A DNA stretch of 64,000 nt from Agromyces sp. CF514 (GTDB lineage Bacteria; Actinomycetota; Actinomycetes; Actinomycetales; Microbacteriaceae). The notes beneath the pieces were generated by a model. The model did no database searches. It saw only the letters and a program-made list of their open reading frames with translations, and had not been told where the DNA came from. The stretch's first letter is position 1. Each line of letters opens with the position of its first letter. The stretch is from contig NZ_FOZD01000001.1 of the NCBI RefSeq assembly GCF_900113185.1, positions 2,046,001-2,110,000 of the forward strand. Reading direction: 5' to 3'. Below, in pieces: positions 9,118 through 19,613 of this stretch. A program made the translations under genes and the position numbers.

Positions 9118-10334
9118 GAGCTGCTCCGCTCGACCATGACGGCGGAGGCCGTGCCGAGCGCGCCGTCGGCCATCGCGGCGCGAAGCGCGCCGCGGGCCAC
9201 CTTGCCCGCCGCCGTCAGCGGCACCGGAGCCGCGAACCAGCGTCGCGGCAGCTCCTCGACCGGGAGCTCGCGGCGAGCGGCGGAGGCGACCTCGTCGAGC
9301 GAGGCGCCGTCGAGCAGCTCGACGACGGCCACGATGCGCTCGCCGAGCAGTGCATGGGGTTCGCCGAGCACGGCCGCCGCACGCACGCCGGCCAAGCCGT
9401 TCAGCCGTGCCTCGACCGACTCCGCGACGACCGTCGCACCGGCCGTCGTGATGGCCGCGTCGCCGCGTCCGAGCACCCGCCAGCCGCCGTCCGCGGTGCG
9501 CTCGGCGAGGTCGCCGACCGTCGCGAACCCGGCATCGTCGCGTCGGAGCATGCCGCCGCCGACCACGCCGAGCGCGAGGTACGGCGACCTCGCCCAGAGC
9601 GCGTCGCCCGTGGCATCCGCTCGGGCCTCGACCTCGACGCCCGGGAACGGTCGGAGCGCGCCGTCGTGGCCCGCGAGCACGAACGAGAGCTCGGCCGCGC
9701 CGTAGTACTCGGTGAGGCGGATGCCTCGGGCGGCCGCCCGCTCGCGCAGCGCCGGGCTGAGCGTGGCGCCCGCGACGATCGCCGCCGGAGGGTGCGCCCC
9801 GCCGTCGAGCACCCGTGCGAGCCTCGTCGGCGTCGCGTGCATCGTGGTCGCGCCGTCGAGCCGGTCGGTCGCCGTCGCGCCCACCCAGAGGGCGTGCAGC
9901 ACCCCGTAGAGGTGCATCGAGACGTGCAGCGGGCCCGTCACCGCGATGCGATCGTCGGCGGCGAGGCCCGCGAGCGCGGCGAGCGGTTCGGCCGATGCCA
10001 GCCAGGATTCGTTCGTACGAGCGACCACCCGGGGAGAGGCGCCCGAGGATCCCGACGTGAGCAGCGCGAGCTGCGTTCCGGCCGGAAGCCTGCGCGCCAC
10101 CGCGTCGGCCTCGCGCTGGGAGCCGCCCACGAGCACCGGCCGACCGCGATGGAGGGCGGCGAGCACGCGCGTGACGAGCGAGATCGGGTCGCTGCCGATG
10201 GGGCATCCGACGGGTCCGACCCCGGTGCCCAGCGCCGTCGAGCCGACGGCGCGCGCCAACTCGCCGAAGCGCACGGCTTCGCCGCCGAAGTCGAGTGCGA
10301 CGTCGGCGGCGGATCCGTTCAGCCAGTCGATCAT
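9114..10334 (-). CDS. Short ANL-superfamily acyl/aryl-CoA ligase in the biotin operon (YhfT-like)
   Basis: The protein is about 406 aa, shorter than the 480-550 typical of acyl-CoA synthetases. It has the ANL phosphate loop LLTSGSSGASPRVV (the usual Lys replaced by Arg), the A5 motif TEYYGAAE, the hinge region LGRGDAAITTAGATV and the A10 Lys in LTAAGKVARG. It should adenylate a carboxylic acid and transfer it to CoA. ATG 10334 overlaps the bioY stop (ATGA), and its own stop overlaps the thiolase start. In Bacillus subtilis the neighbours yhfU (bioY2), yhfT (ligase) and yhfS (thiolase) show the same trio. The substrate is unknown; a pimelate-like acid is a reasonable guess. Confidence 0.82.
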   Translation of the reverse strand: MIDWLNGSAADVALDFGGEAVRFGELARAVGSTALGTGVGPVGCPIGSDPISLVTRVLAALHRGRPVLVGGSQREADAVARRLPAGTQLALLTSGSSGASPRVVARTNESWLASAEPLAALAGLAADDRIAVTGPLHVSMHLYGVLHALWVGATATDRLDGATTMHATPTRLARVLDGGAHPPAAIVAGATLSPALRERAAARGIRLTEYYGAAELSFVLAGHDGALRPFPGVEVEARADATGDALWARSPYLALGVVGGGMLRRDDAGFATVGDLAERTADGGWRVLGRGDAAITTAGATVVAESVEARLNGLAGVRAAAVLGEPHALLGERIVAVVELLDGASLDEVASAARRELPVEELPRRWFAAPVPLTAAGKVARGALRAAMADGALGTASAVMVERSSS

Positions 10335-10990
10335 GCCGAGGCGGTGACCGGCTTCTCGCGCTTCCATGGCCACTGCTTCGGGGCGATCAGGCCCGGCCAC
10401 GCACGGTGGACGCCCTTGGCGACGAGCACCGTGATGACGACCTTCACCAGGTCGCCCGGCAGGAAGACGAGCGATCCGGTGAGCGCGACGCCGAGCGGCG
10501 TGCCGGTGATCGCGGCGAACACCGGCACCCCGACGAGGTAGATCGCGACGATGCCGCCGAGCGCGGTCCAGAGCAGCGCGGGCAGGATCGGGTACTTCGG
10601 CAGCAGGCGAGCCGTCGCCCAGCCGATCACGAGGGCGCCGAGCAGCCAACCGAGCAGGTAGCCCACCGACGGGCCGACGAACACGCCCAGGCCGCCGCGA
10701 CCGCCCGAGAGCAGCGGCAGGCCGGCAGCGACGAGCGCGATGAGCAGCAGCACCGAGAGGAAGCCCTTGCGCGCGCCGAGGATGGCGCCGGCGAGCATGA
10801 CGCCGAGCGTCTGGAACGTGATCGGCACGGCAGTGCCGCCGAGGTAGAGCGCACCGGGCAGGCCCAGCGCCGCGATGAGGGCCGCGAAGACCGCGATCTG
10901 GGCGAGGTCGGTCGCGGTGCCGCGACGCCTCGGGCTCTGCGCGCGCTCGTCGTCGGGGGAGTCGTGCGTGGTGGGTTCGGCGGCGGTCAT
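10331..10990 (-). CDS. bioY: Biotin transporter substrate-binding component BioY
   Basis: The protein is 219 aa with about six transmembrane helices. It has the BioY signatures VPITFQTLGVMLAGAILG and GPSVGYLLGW, plus a 25-residue hydrophilic N-terminal extension. It is the S component of an ECF transporter and binds biotin in the membrane. It is the first gene of the minus-strand operon that ends with bioM and bioN. The upstream 100 bp contain TAGCGT (minus strand) that could serve as a -10. I could not recognise a BirA or BioQ operator there. Confidence 0.93.
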   Translation of the reverse strand: MTAAEPTTHDSPDDERAQSPRRRGTATDLAQIAVFAALIAALGLPGALYLGGTAVPITFQTLGVMLAGAILGARKGFLSVLLLIALVAAGLPLLSGGRGGLGVFVGPSVGYLLGWLLGALVIGWATARLLPKYPILPALLWTALGGIVAIYLVGVPVFAAITGTPLGVALTGSLVFLPGDLVKVVITVLVAKGVHRAWPGLIAPKQWPWKREKPVTASA

Positions 10991-11154
10991 CGTCGTCTCC
11001 CGGGTCGTGGGGATGCGGGCCCGTGGCCCGATTCGGGCCGGATGGCCCGCACCTCACGCTAGGCAACGCCGACGGGCCGCCGCTCCGATCGCCGTACAAG
11101 AATCCGGGCCGGAATTTGGAGCGGCCCGGCCGGGGTCGCTGCGGACCCGTGCGT

Positions 11155-11592
11155 TCAGGCGGCGCGCGCCTCGAACCCGTGCTCGGTGTAGACGGGGGTC
11201 TCGTCGATCGTCTCGGCCGACGTGTCCGACGTCTCGTCGACGGCGGGCTCGGCCCACACCACGAGGGGCGCGGGCTCCCAGCTGAGCGCGAGCGGCTCCG
11301 CCTCTGCGGGCACGATCACCGCGACGGCGTCGCGTTCGTCGAGCACGGCACGGGTGAGCTCGGCGGAGATCTGGTGGGTGATGACCGCGTCGAAGATGCG
11401 ATCGGTGTCGCCCTCGGCACGACGCACGAGCGACCACGCGCCGTTCGGGCCGATGAACTCCGAGAGCTTCGCGTTCAGCAGCTCGAAGAGGTGCTCGCCG
11501 CGAAGGTCGGCCGCGGTGGGGCGCGGCGGCTTTGCGACGGCGTGCGCGGATGCCTGTGCGGCGAGCCGCGCTCTGCGCCAACGGCGGAACAT
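11155..11592 (-). CDS. Hypothetical protein, soluble, actinobacterial
   Basis: The protein is about 145 aa. It begins MFRRWRRARLAAQAS after a strong GAGGGG Shine-Dalgarno, which makes ATG 11592 better than the start at 11649. The N terminus is very basic. The middle (ADLRGEHLFELLNAKLSEFIGPNGAWSL split over residues 28-55) looks folded, and the C-terminal third is acidic (PAVDETSDTSAETIDE). No signal peptide or membrane helix is evident. I do not recognise a family. It lies between bioY and a small membrane protein on the same strand and seems monocistronic. Confidence 0.65.
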   Translation of the reverse strand: MFRRWRRARLAAQASAHAVAKPPRPTAADLRGEHLFELLNAKLSEFIGPNGAWSLVRRAEGDTDRIFDAVITHQISAELTRAVLDERDAVAVIVPAEAEPLALSWEPAPLVVWAEPAVDETSDTSAETIDETPVYTEHGFEARAA

Positions 11593-11714
11593 CGGTGGCC
11601 CCTCTCGTGGGAACGGTGGCCGCACGGTTCGGGCCGTGCGGAACTGCATCCAGTCTCAGCCCGGAGGCGGGCGGGATGCCGCTGAACACGCCGCAATCGG
11701 CGCGATCCCCGATG

Positions 11715-11906
11715 CTACTCCTCGGTCAGCTCGCCTTCGCGCGCCTCTTCGGCGACCGTGCCGATCGCGATCGCGAGGCTGGCCGCCCACGACACCCACA
11801 TGAGCAGCAGGCGCCAGTCGCGCGGGCCCGATGCGGTGGCGCGCACGACTCCGACTCCGCTGATGATCGCTCCGAGGACGGCTCCGCTGAAGAGGTACTT
11901 GCGCAT
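11715..11906 (-). CDS. Small two-helix membrane protein
   Basis: The protein is 63 aa, starting MRKYLFSGAVLGAIISGVGVVRA. Two hydrophobic helices (about residues 5-22 and 30-48) flank a short basic loop, and the C-terminal tail is acidic (EEAREGELTEE). I see no homologous motif. ATG 11906 has CCCCC-rich sequence upstream and no strong Shine-Dalgarno. It is transcribed away from otsAB, so the roughly 110 bp between them is a divergent promoter region. Confidence 0.6.
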   Translation of the reverse strand: MRKYLFSGAVLGAIISGVGVVRATASGPRDWRLLLMWVSWAASLAIAIGTVAEEAREGELTEE

Positions 11907-11980
11907 GGGGGCAACGCTACCCGGCGATGCGGTGCGTGGCGAGAGGGCGGGCCGCCCGGCCGCATCCGCGGGCCCGCTGT

Positions 11981-11986
11981 TAGCCT
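11981..11986 (+). promoter_or_regulatory. Extended -10 (TGT-TAGCCT) for otsAB
   Basis: TGTTAGCCT ends at 11986, about 30 nt before the otsAB ATG. A GGAGG ribosome site (12001-12005) lies between them. The TANNNT form with a TGN extension recurs across this window. No convincing -35 is visible. Confidence 0.45.
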
Positions 11987-12017
11987 GAGGACGATCGCGA
12001 GGAGGGACTCCCGTCGC

Positions 12018-14279
12018 ATGAACACCGTTCACCCGGATTCCGAAGACCTGTACGTCGACCACGTGTACGACATGATCGTGGTGTCGAACCGCCTCCCGGT
12101 CGACTACGAGGAGCGATCAGACGGAGAGGTCGGCTGGCGCAGCTCGCCCGGCGGGCTGGTCACGGCGCTCGAGCCGGTCATGCGTGCGGCCGACGGAGCC
12201 TGGATCGGCTGGGCCGGCGTCGCCGACCGCGAGTTCGACCCCTTCGAGCACGACGGCATCTCGATCATCCCGGTGCCGCTCAGCGCCTCCGAGCTCGAGG
12301 AGTACTACGAGGGCTTCTCGAACGACACGCTCTGGCCGCTCTACCACGACGTCATCGCACCGCCCACCTATCACCGCGAGTGGTGGGACGCCTACGTGCG
12401 CGTCAACCGCCGCTTCGCGGAGGCCGCGGCCCGCGCGGCCTCCGACGGCGCCGTGGTGTGGGTGCAGGACTACCAGCTGCAACTCGTGCCGAAGATGCTG
12501 CGCGAGGCCCGCCCCGACCTGGTCATCGGCTTCTTCAACCACATTCCGTTCCCGGCATACGGCATCTACTCGCAGCTGCCCTGGCGCCGCCAGGTCATCG
12601 ACGGGTTGCTCGGCGCCGACGTCATCGGGTTCCAGCGGGCGGCCGACGCGGGCAACTTCTCGCGCGCCGTGCGCCGGCTGCAGGGCTACCCGACCCGGGG
12701 CAACGTCATCGAGGTGCCGAACGAGCCGCGCCCGGGCGACGAGGCCGAGATGCGTCGCGTGGTCGCCCGCGCCTTCCCGATCTCGATCGACGCCGAGGGC
12801 TTCGAGGAGATCGCGCGGCGCCCAGAGGTGCAGGCCCGTGCCCGCGAGATCCGCGAGAGCCTCGGCAACCCCGAGACCGTGATGCTCGGCGTCGACCGCC
12901 TCGACTACACCAAGGGCATCCGGCATCGCATGAAGGCGTTCGGCGAACTCCTCCGCGACGGCCGCCTCGCGGTCGAGGACGCGACGCTCGTGCAGGTCGC
13001 GAGCCCCTCGCGCGAACGCGTCGAGACCTACCGGCAGCTCCGCGACGAGATCGAGCTCACGGTCGGCCGACTGAACGGCGACTACGCGACCCTCGGCCAC
13101 CAGGCCATCGCCTACCTGCACCACGGCTATCCGCGCGAGGAGATGGTGGCGCTCTACCTCGCCGCAGACGTCATGCTCGTGACGGCGCTCCGCGACGGCA
13201 TGAACCTCGTCGCCAAGGAGTACGTCGCCTGCCGCTTCGACGGCGACGGCGTGCTCGTGCTGAGCGAGTTCGCCGGGGCGTCCGACGAGCTCAAGCAGGC
13301 CGTGCTGGTCAACCCGCACGACATCGAGGGACTGAAGGACGCGATCGTCGAGGCGGTGCGGATGCCGCGGCGCGAGCGTGCGCGTCGCATGCGCGCCCTG
13401 CGGCGGCGCGTCCGCGAGAACGACGTCGCGAAGTGGTCGGCGTCCTTCCTCGAGACCCTCACCGGATCGGGCATCATCAAGCCGGGCCTCTCGGACCCGC
13501 TGCGCGAGGCGACCGCCGGACTCGCCGCCACCGAGCGACTGCTCGTGGCGCTCGACTTCGACGGCACGGTCGCACCGCTCGTCGATCGACCCGCAGAGGC
13601 GCGTGCGACCGATCGGGCGGCCGCCGCGATCCGCCGGCTCACGGCGCTTCCGGACACCAGGGTGGCCCTGGTCTCCGGGCGCGCCCTCGAGAGCCTCGGC
13701 CAGGTCGCCGACCCGCCGCACGGGGTGCTCCTGAGCGGGTCGCACGGCGTCGAGCTCAAGCTCGACACCGGTGCGATCACGATCGACCTGCGCGACGCCG
13801 AGGTGCTGAAGCTCGCGCAGCTCACCCGCGTCGTCGAGGAGGTCGCCGCCGCGCATCCCGGGACCCGGGTCGAGGTCAAGCCGGCCGGACTCGCGCTGCA
13901 CACGCGCGGGCTCGCCTCCAGCGCCGCGACCGCCGCGCAGTCGGCCGCACGGGCTCGCGTGGCGGCCGAGCTCGGGGGCGTCACGGTGCGCGCGGGCAAG
14001 TCGGTGCTCGAGTTCTCGGTGCGGTCCACGCACAAGGGGGAGTCGTTCGCCAGGCTCCGCCAGCACGCGGGCGCGACGGCCGCGATCTACGTGGGCGACG
14101 ACGTGACGGACGAGGACGCGTTCGCCTCGCTCGAGGCCGAGGACGTCGGGGTCAAGGTCGGGCAGGGCAAGTCGATCGCGCCGTTCCGCGTGCGCAATCC
14201 CGACGACGTCGCCGAGCTGCTCGAGCTGCTCGCCACCGCTCGCGAGGACGCGGCCGAAGGGGGCTCGCGCTGGGAATAG
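12018..14279 (+). CDS. otsA-otsB: Bifunctional trehalose-6-phosphate synthase / phosphatase (OtsA-OtsB fusion)
   Basis: The protein is 753 aa. Residues about 15-490 are a GT20 trehalose-6-phosphate synthase, with NRLPVDYE, the SSPGGLV nucleotide-sugar loop, [23 protein letters not shown] and [12 protein letters not shown]. Residues about 505-750 are a HAD phosphatase with the nucleophile motif [19 protein letters not shown] and the metal-binding DDVTDEDAF. Together they turn UDP-glucose and glucose-6-phosphate into trehalose. In many bacteria OtsA and OtsB are separate; the fusion saves a diffusing intermediate. ATG 12018 is preceded by GGAGG. Its TAG stop forms the start of the ilvD -10 box. 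Confidence 0.95.
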   Translation: MNTVHPDSEDLYVDHVYDMIVVSNRLPVDYEERSDGEVGWRSSPGGLVTALEPVMRAADGAWIGWAGVADREFDPFEHDGISIIPVPLSASELEEYYEGFSNDTLWPLYHDVIAPPTYHREWWDAYVRVNRRFAEAAARAASDGAVVWVQDYQLQLVPKMLREARPDLVIGFFNHIPFPAYGIYSQLPWRRQVIDGLLGADVIGFQRAADAGNFSRAVRRLQGYPTRGNVIEVPNEPRPGDEAEMRRVVARAFPISIDAEGFEEIARRPEVQARAREIRESLGNPETVMLGVDRLDYTKGIRHRMKAFGELLRDGRLAVEDATLVQVASPSRERVETYRQLRDEIELTVGRLNGDYATLGHQAIAYLHHGYPREEMVALYLAADVMLVTALRDGMNLVAKEYVACRFDGDGVLVLSEFAGASDELKQAVLVNPHDIEGLKDAIVEAVRMPRRERARRMRALRRRVRENDVAKWSASFLETLTGSGIIKPGLSDPLREATAGLAATERLLVALDFDGTVAPLVDRPAEARATDRAAAAIRRLTALPDTRVALVSGRALESLGQVADPPHGVLLSGSHGVELKLDTGAITIDLRDAEVLKLAQLTRVVEEVAAAHPGTRVEVKPAGLALHTRGLASSAATAAQSAARARVAAELGGVTVRAGKSVLEFSVRSTHKGESFARLRQHAGATAAIYVGDDVTDEDAFASLEAEDVGVKVGQGKSIAPFRVRNPDDVAELLELLATAREDAAEGGSRWE

Positions 14280-14282
14280 ACT
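14277..14282 (+). promoter_or_regulatory. -10 box TAGACT for a probably leaderless ilvD mRNA
   Basis: TAGACT begins with the TAG stop codon of otsAB and ends 7 nt before the ilvD ATG. Transcription would therefore start at or next to the start codon. No Shine-Dalgarno precedes ilvD, which fits leaderless translation. Confidence 0.55.
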
Positions 14283-14289
14283 CGACCCC

Positions 14290-15984
14290 ATGTCGGAGTT
14301 CGATCCCAAACCGCGTAGTCGTACCGTAACCGATGGCATCGAGGCCATGACCAGCCGGGGCATGCTCCGCGCGGTCGGCATGGGTGATGCCGACTGGGAC
14401 AAGCCCCAGATCGGCATCGCGAGCTCGTGGAACGAGATCACCCCCTGCAACCTCTCGCTCGCTCGCCTCGCCCAGGCTGCGAAGGAGGGCGTGCACGGCG
14501 GCGGCGGATACCCGCTGCAGTTCGGCACCGTCTCGGTCTCCGACGGCATCTCGATGGGCCACGAGGGCATGCACTTCTCGCTCGTCTCGCGCGAGGTCAT
14601 CGCCGACTCCGTCGAGGTCGTCATGCAGGCCGAGCGCCTCGACGGCTCGGTGCTGCTCGCCGGCTGCGACAAGTCGATCCCGGGCATGCTCATGGCCGCG
14701 GCCCGCCTCGACCTCTCGTCGGTCTTCCTCTACGCCGGCTCGATCGCCCCCGGTTGGGTGCGCCTGTCCGACGGCACCGAGAAGGACATCACGATCATCG
14801 ACTCGTTCGAGGCAGTGGGCGCCGTCAAGGCCGGCACCATGAGCGCCGAGGACGCGCACCGCATCGAGTGCGCCTTCGCACCCGGCGAGGGTGCCTGCGG
14901 CGGCATGTACACCGCGAACACCATGGCCTCGGTCGCCGAGGCGCTCGGCCTGTCGCTTCCCGGCTCGGCCTCGCCGGCATCCGCAGACCGTCGTCGCGAC
15001 TACTACGCGCACCGCTCGGGCGAGGCCGTCGTGAACCTGCTCAAGCAGGGCATCACGGCGCGCCAGATCCTGACGAAGGAGGCGTTCGAGAACGCCATCG
15101 CCGTCGGCATGGCACTCGGCGGCTCGACGAACATCGTGCTGCACCTGCTCGCGATCGCGCGCGAGGCCGAGGTCGACCTCACGCTCGACGACTTCAACCG
15201 CATCGGCTCGAAGGTGCCGCACATCGGCGACCTCAAGCCCTTCGGCAAGTACGTCATGAACGACGTCGACCGCCGCGGCGGAGTGCCCGTGCTCATGAAG
15301 GCGCTGCTCGACGCGGGCCTGCTCCACGGCGACGTCATGACCGTGACCGGCAAGACCATGCGCGAGAACCTCGAGGAGCTGAACCTGCCGCCGCTCGACG
15401 GCAAGGTGCTTCGCACGCTCGACGACCCGATCCACGAGACCGGCGGCCTCACGATCCTGCACGGCTCGCTCGCGCCCGAGGGCGCCGTCGTCAAGACGGC
15501 CGGCTTCGACGCGGCCACCTTCGAGGGTCCGGCCCGTGTCTTCGAGCGCGAGCGCGCCGCGATGGACGCGCTGACGAACGGCGAGATCCAGGCCGGCGAC
15601 GTCGTCGTCATCCGCTACGAGGGCCCGAAGGGCGGCCCAGGCATGCGCGAGATGCTCGCCATCACGGCGGCCATCAAGGGCGCAGGCCTCGGCAAAGATG
15701 TACTACTCTTGACGGACGGTCGATTCTCAGGCGGCACAACCGGACTGTGCATCGGCCATCTGGCACCCGAAGCGGTGGACGCAGGTCCCATCGCCTTCGT
15801 GCGCGATGGTGATCTGATACGGGTCGATATCGCAGCTCGTTCCATCGATCTACTTGTCGGTGATGCCGAGCTGGCTGCCCGCCGTGAAGGCTGGGCTCCG
15901 CTTCCCCCGCGCTACACCCGAGGCGTTCTCGCGAAGTACTCCAAGCTCGTGCGCTCGGCCGCTGAAGGCGCCACGACGGGCTGA
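14290..15984 (+). CDS. ilvD: Dihydroxy-acid dehydratase
   Basis: The protein is 564 aa. It catalyses the third common step of valine and isoleucine synthesis, dehydrating dihydroxy acids with an Fe-S cluster. The three cluster cysteines are in TPCNLS (about residue 53), [10 protein letters not shown] (about 125) and [11 protein letters not shown] (about 198). The C-terminal DGRFSGGT active-site loop is present. It starts the block ilvD-ilvB-ilvN-ilvC. The last 215 nt of the gene (about 15691-15905) use many codons that are rare elsewhere in this window (AAA, GTA, CTA, TTG, TCA, ACA, ATA, CTT), although the protein stays conserved; see findings. Confidence 0.97.
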   Translation: MSEFDPKPRSRTVTDGIEAMTSRGMLRAVGMGDADWDKPQIGIASSWNEITPCNLSLARLAQAAKEGVHGGGGYPLQFGTVSVSDGISMGHEGMHFSLVSREVIADSVEVVMQAERLDGSVLLAGCDKSIPGMLMAAARLDLSSVFLYAGSIAPGWVRLSDGTEKDITIIDSFEAVGAVKAGTMSAEDAHRIECAFAPGEGACGGMYTANTMASVAEALGLSLPGSASPASADRRRDYYAHRSGEAVVNLLKQGITARQILTKEAFENAIAVGMALGGSTNIVLHLLAIAREAEVDLTLDDFNRIGSKVPHIGDLKPFGKYVMNDVDRRGGVPVLMKALLDAGLLHGDVMTVTGKTMRENLEELNLPPLDGKVLRTLDDPIHETGGLTILHGSLAPEGAVVKTAGFDAATFEGPARVFERERAAMDALTNGEIQAGDVVVIRYEGPKGGPGMREMLAITAAIKGAGLGKDVLLLTDGRFSGGTTGLCIGHLAPEAVDAGPIAFVRDGDLIRVDIAARSIDLLVGDAELAARREGWAPLPPRYTRGVLAKYSKLVRSAAEGATTG

Positions 15985-16028
15985 GTACTGCGCTTTCCGC
16001 ACACATCGCTCACCAGAACAGGAACCGA

Positions 16029-17831
16029 ATGACCACGGAATCCAGTCCCGTGCCGTCGCCCGCTCTCGTGCCCCCGCATGCACCGGTGGAGATCACCGGT
16101 GCCGAGGGCGTCGTCCGCTCGCTCGAGATGCTCGGCATCACCGACGTGTTCGGACTCCCCGGCGGCGCCATCCTCCCCGTCTACGACCCGCTGCTCGACA
16201 GCAAGAAGCTGCGCCACATCCTCGTGCGCCACGAGCAGGGCGCCGGCCACGCCGCCCAGGGCTACGCGTCGTCCACCGGCAAGCTCGGCGTCGCGATCGC
16301 GACCTCGGGCCCCGGCGCGACGAACCTCGTCACCGCCATCGCCGACGCGCACATGGACTCGGTGCCGCTGCTCGCGATCACCGGCCAGGTGTTCTCGAAC
16401 CTCATGGGCACCGACGCATTCCAGGAGGCCGACATCGTCGGCATCACGATGCCGATCACGAAGCACTCCTTCCTCGTGAAGAAGGCGGAGGAGATCCCCG
16501 CGACGATCGCGGCCGCCGCGCACATCGCGTCGACCGGCCGCCCCGGTCCGGTGCTCGTGGACATCACGAAGGACGCGCAGCAGGCGAAGTTCGCCTTCTC
16601 GTGGCCCCCGAAGGTCGACCTGCCCGGCTACCGCCCCATCACCAAGGCGCACGGCAAGCAGGTCACGGCGGCGGCGCAGCTGCTCGCCGAGGCCAAGCGC
16701 CCCGTGCTCTACGTGGGCGGCGGCGTCATCCGCTCGCGCGCGTCCGAAGAGCTCCTCGAGCTCGCCGAGGCCACGGGCGCTCCCGTCGTGACGACCCTCA
16801 TGGCGCGCGGCGCGTTCCCCGACTCGCACCAGCAGCACCTCGGCATGCCCGGCATGCACGGCACGGTCCCGGCCGTGATCGCGCTGCAGGAGTCCGACCT
16901 GCTCATCGCGCTCGGCGCCCGGTTCGACGACCGCGTGACCGGCAAGTCGGCACTCTTCGCGCCCAACGCCAAGGTCGTGCACGTCGACATCGACCCCGCT
17001 GAGATCTCGAAGATCCGCGTCGCCGACGTGCCGATCGTGGGCGACCTGAAAGACGTGCTCGTCGACCTGCGAACCGCGTACGACCAGCAGATCGCCGCGG
17101 GTGCGCCCGACATCAGCGAATGGTGGGCCACGCTCGACGGACTTCGCGCCGAGTTCCCCCTCGGCTTCTCGCCGACCTCCGACGGCCTGCTCGCACCCCA
17201 GCAGGTCATCCAGCGCATCGGCGAGCTGACCGGACCCGAGGGCATCTACGCCGCCGGTGTCGGACAGCACCAGATGTGGGCGGCGCAGTTCATCAAGTAC
17301 GAGCGCCCGAACTCGTGGCTGAACTCGGGCGGCGCCGGCACCATGGGCTACGCGGTCCCCGCGGCCATGGGGGCCAAGGTCGCCGAGCCCGACCGCGTCG
17401 TGTGGGCGATCGACGGCGACGGCTGCTTCCAGATGACGAACCAGGAGCTCGCGACCTGCACGTTGAACGAGATCCCGATCAAGGTCGCGATCATCAACAA
17501 CTCGTCGCTCGGCATGGTGCGCCAGTGGCAGACGCTCTTCTACGACGGCCGCTACTCGAACACCGACCTGAACACGGGTCACGACAGTGTGCGCGTGCCC
17601 GACTTCGTCAAGCTCGCCGAAGCCTACGGCGCGCTCGGCATCCGCGTGACCAGAGAAGACGAGATCGACGCGGCCATCAAGCTCGCGCTCGAGACCAACG
17701 ACCGCCCGGTCGTCATCGACTTCGTGGTGTCGGCCGACGCGATGGTGTGGCCGATGGTGCCGCAGGGCGTGTCGAACAGCTACATCCAGTACGCCCGCGA
17801 TCACTCGCCGGCCTTCAGCGAGGAGGACTGA
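16029..17831 (+). CDS. ilvB: Acetolactate synthase, catalytic (large) subunit
   Basis: The protein is 600 aa. It is a ThDP- and FAD-dependent enzyme joining two pyruvates (or pyruvate with 2-oxobutyrate). It shows the N-terminal ThDP glutamate region [28 protein letters not shown], the FAD/β domain, and the C-terminal ThDP/Mg motif [15 protein letters not shown] with the following [12 protein letters not shown] 16029 follows AGGAA. It is 44 nt after ilvD and 2 nt before ilvN, so the subunits are co-translated. Confidence 0.97.
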   Translation: MTTESSPVPSPALVPPHAPVEITGAEGVVRSLEMLGITDVFGLPGGAILPVYDPLLDSKKLRHILVRHEQGAGHAAQGYASSTGKLGVAIATSGPGATNLVTAIADAHMDSVPLLAITGQVFSNLMGTDAFQEADIVGITMPITKHSFLVKKAEEIPATIAAAAHIASTGRPGPVLVDITKDAQQAKFAFSWPPKVDLPGYRPITKAHGKQVTAAAQLLAEAKRPVLYVGGGVIRSRASEELLELAEATGAPVVTTLMARGAFPDSHQQHLGMPGMHGTVPAVIALQESDLLIALGARFDDRVTGKSALFAPNAKVVHVDIDPAEISKIRVADVPIVGDLKDVLVDLRTAYDQQIAAGAPDISEWWATLDGLRAEFPLGFSPTSDGLLAPQQVIQRIGELTGPEGIYAAGVGQHQMWAAQFIKYERPNSWLNSGGAGTMGYAVPAAMGAKVAEPDRVVWAIDGDGCFQMTNQELATCTLNEIPIKVAIINNSSLGMVRQWQTLFYDGRYSNTDLNTGHDSVRVPDFVKLAEAYGALGIRVTREDEIDAAIKLALETNDRPVVIDFVVSADAMVWPMVPQGVSNSYIQYARDHSPAFSEED

Positions 17832-17833
17832 CC

Positions 17834-18343
17834 ATGTCGACCCACGTGCTCTCACTCCTCGTCGAGGACAAGCCCGGCCTGCTCACGCGCGTCGCAGGAC
17901 TCTTCGCGCGCCGCGGCTTCAACATCGAGTCGCTCGCGGTCGGCCACTCCGAGATCGAGGGCCTCTCGCGCATCACGGTCGTCGTCGATGTCGAGGAGTT
18001 GCCGCTCGAACAGGTGACCAAGCAGCTCAACAAGCTCATCAACGTCATCAAGATCGTCGAGCTCGACCCCGCCCAGTCGGTGCAGCGCGAGCACCTGCTC
18101 ATCAAGGTGCGCGTCGACAACTCCACCCGCTCGCAGGTGCTCGAGGCCGTCAACCTCTTCCGCGCCCGCGTCGTCGACGTCTCGACCGACGCGCTCGTGA
18201 TCGAGGTCACCGGCGACTCCGGCAAGACGACGGCGTTCCTCAAGGTGCTCGAGCCCTACGGCATCCGCGAGATCGCCCAGTCGGGCCTGCTCGCGATCGG
18301 TCGCGGCGGCAAGTCGATCACCGAGCGCGTCTTCAAGAACTGA
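17834..18343 (+). CDS. ilvN: Acetolactate synthase, regulatory (small) subunit
   Basis: The protein is 169 aa, the usual length of IlvN/IlvH. Its N-terminal ACT domain starts HVLSLLVEDKPGLLTRVAGLFARRGFNIESL and carries the valine-binding pattern. A second ferredoxin-like domain follows (about 85-165). It confers activity and feedback inhibition on IlvB. ATG 17834 has AGGAGG in the end of ilvB. Confidence 0.97.
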   Translation: MSTHVLSLLVEDKPGLLTRVAGLFARRGFNIESLAVGHSEIEGLSRITVVVDVEELPLEQVTKQLNKLINVIKIVELDPAQSVQREHLLIKVRVDNSTRSQVLEAVNLFRARVVDVSTDALVIEVTGDSGKTTAFLKVLEPYGIREIAQSGLLAIGRGGKSITERVFKN

Positions 18344-19438
<1,095 letters not shown>

Positions 19439-19495
19439 CGCGAGCGGACCTGCCGCCCACTGCCTCGCTGACGCGAGCGCGAGTGCGCTGACATC

Positions 19496-19531
19496 GAACG
19501 GCCCGTCCCGGGACACCGGGGCGGGCCGTTC
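19496..19531 (+). terminator. Hairpin terminator after ilvC
   Basis: The arms GAACGGCCCG (19496-19505) and CGGGCCGTTC (19522-19531) are perfectly complementary, and the stem extends inward with more G-C pairs. There is no long U tract, as is usual in this lineage. Confidence 0.75.
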
Positions 19532-19613
19532 CGCATCCGTGCGCGAATGAGCACGGCGAATTCACCGCAGCCCCCTTGTCCCGGCGGCCCCCGTTGTGGT
19601 CACATGTGGTCCC

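Noticed and set aside
12117..14693. Long open frame antisense to otsAB and ilvD (about 860 codons)
   Set aside because: It mirrors the codon pattern of the conserved sense genes, is His/Arg/Ala-rich and low in normal protein motifs. High GC leaves few stops on the opposite strand.
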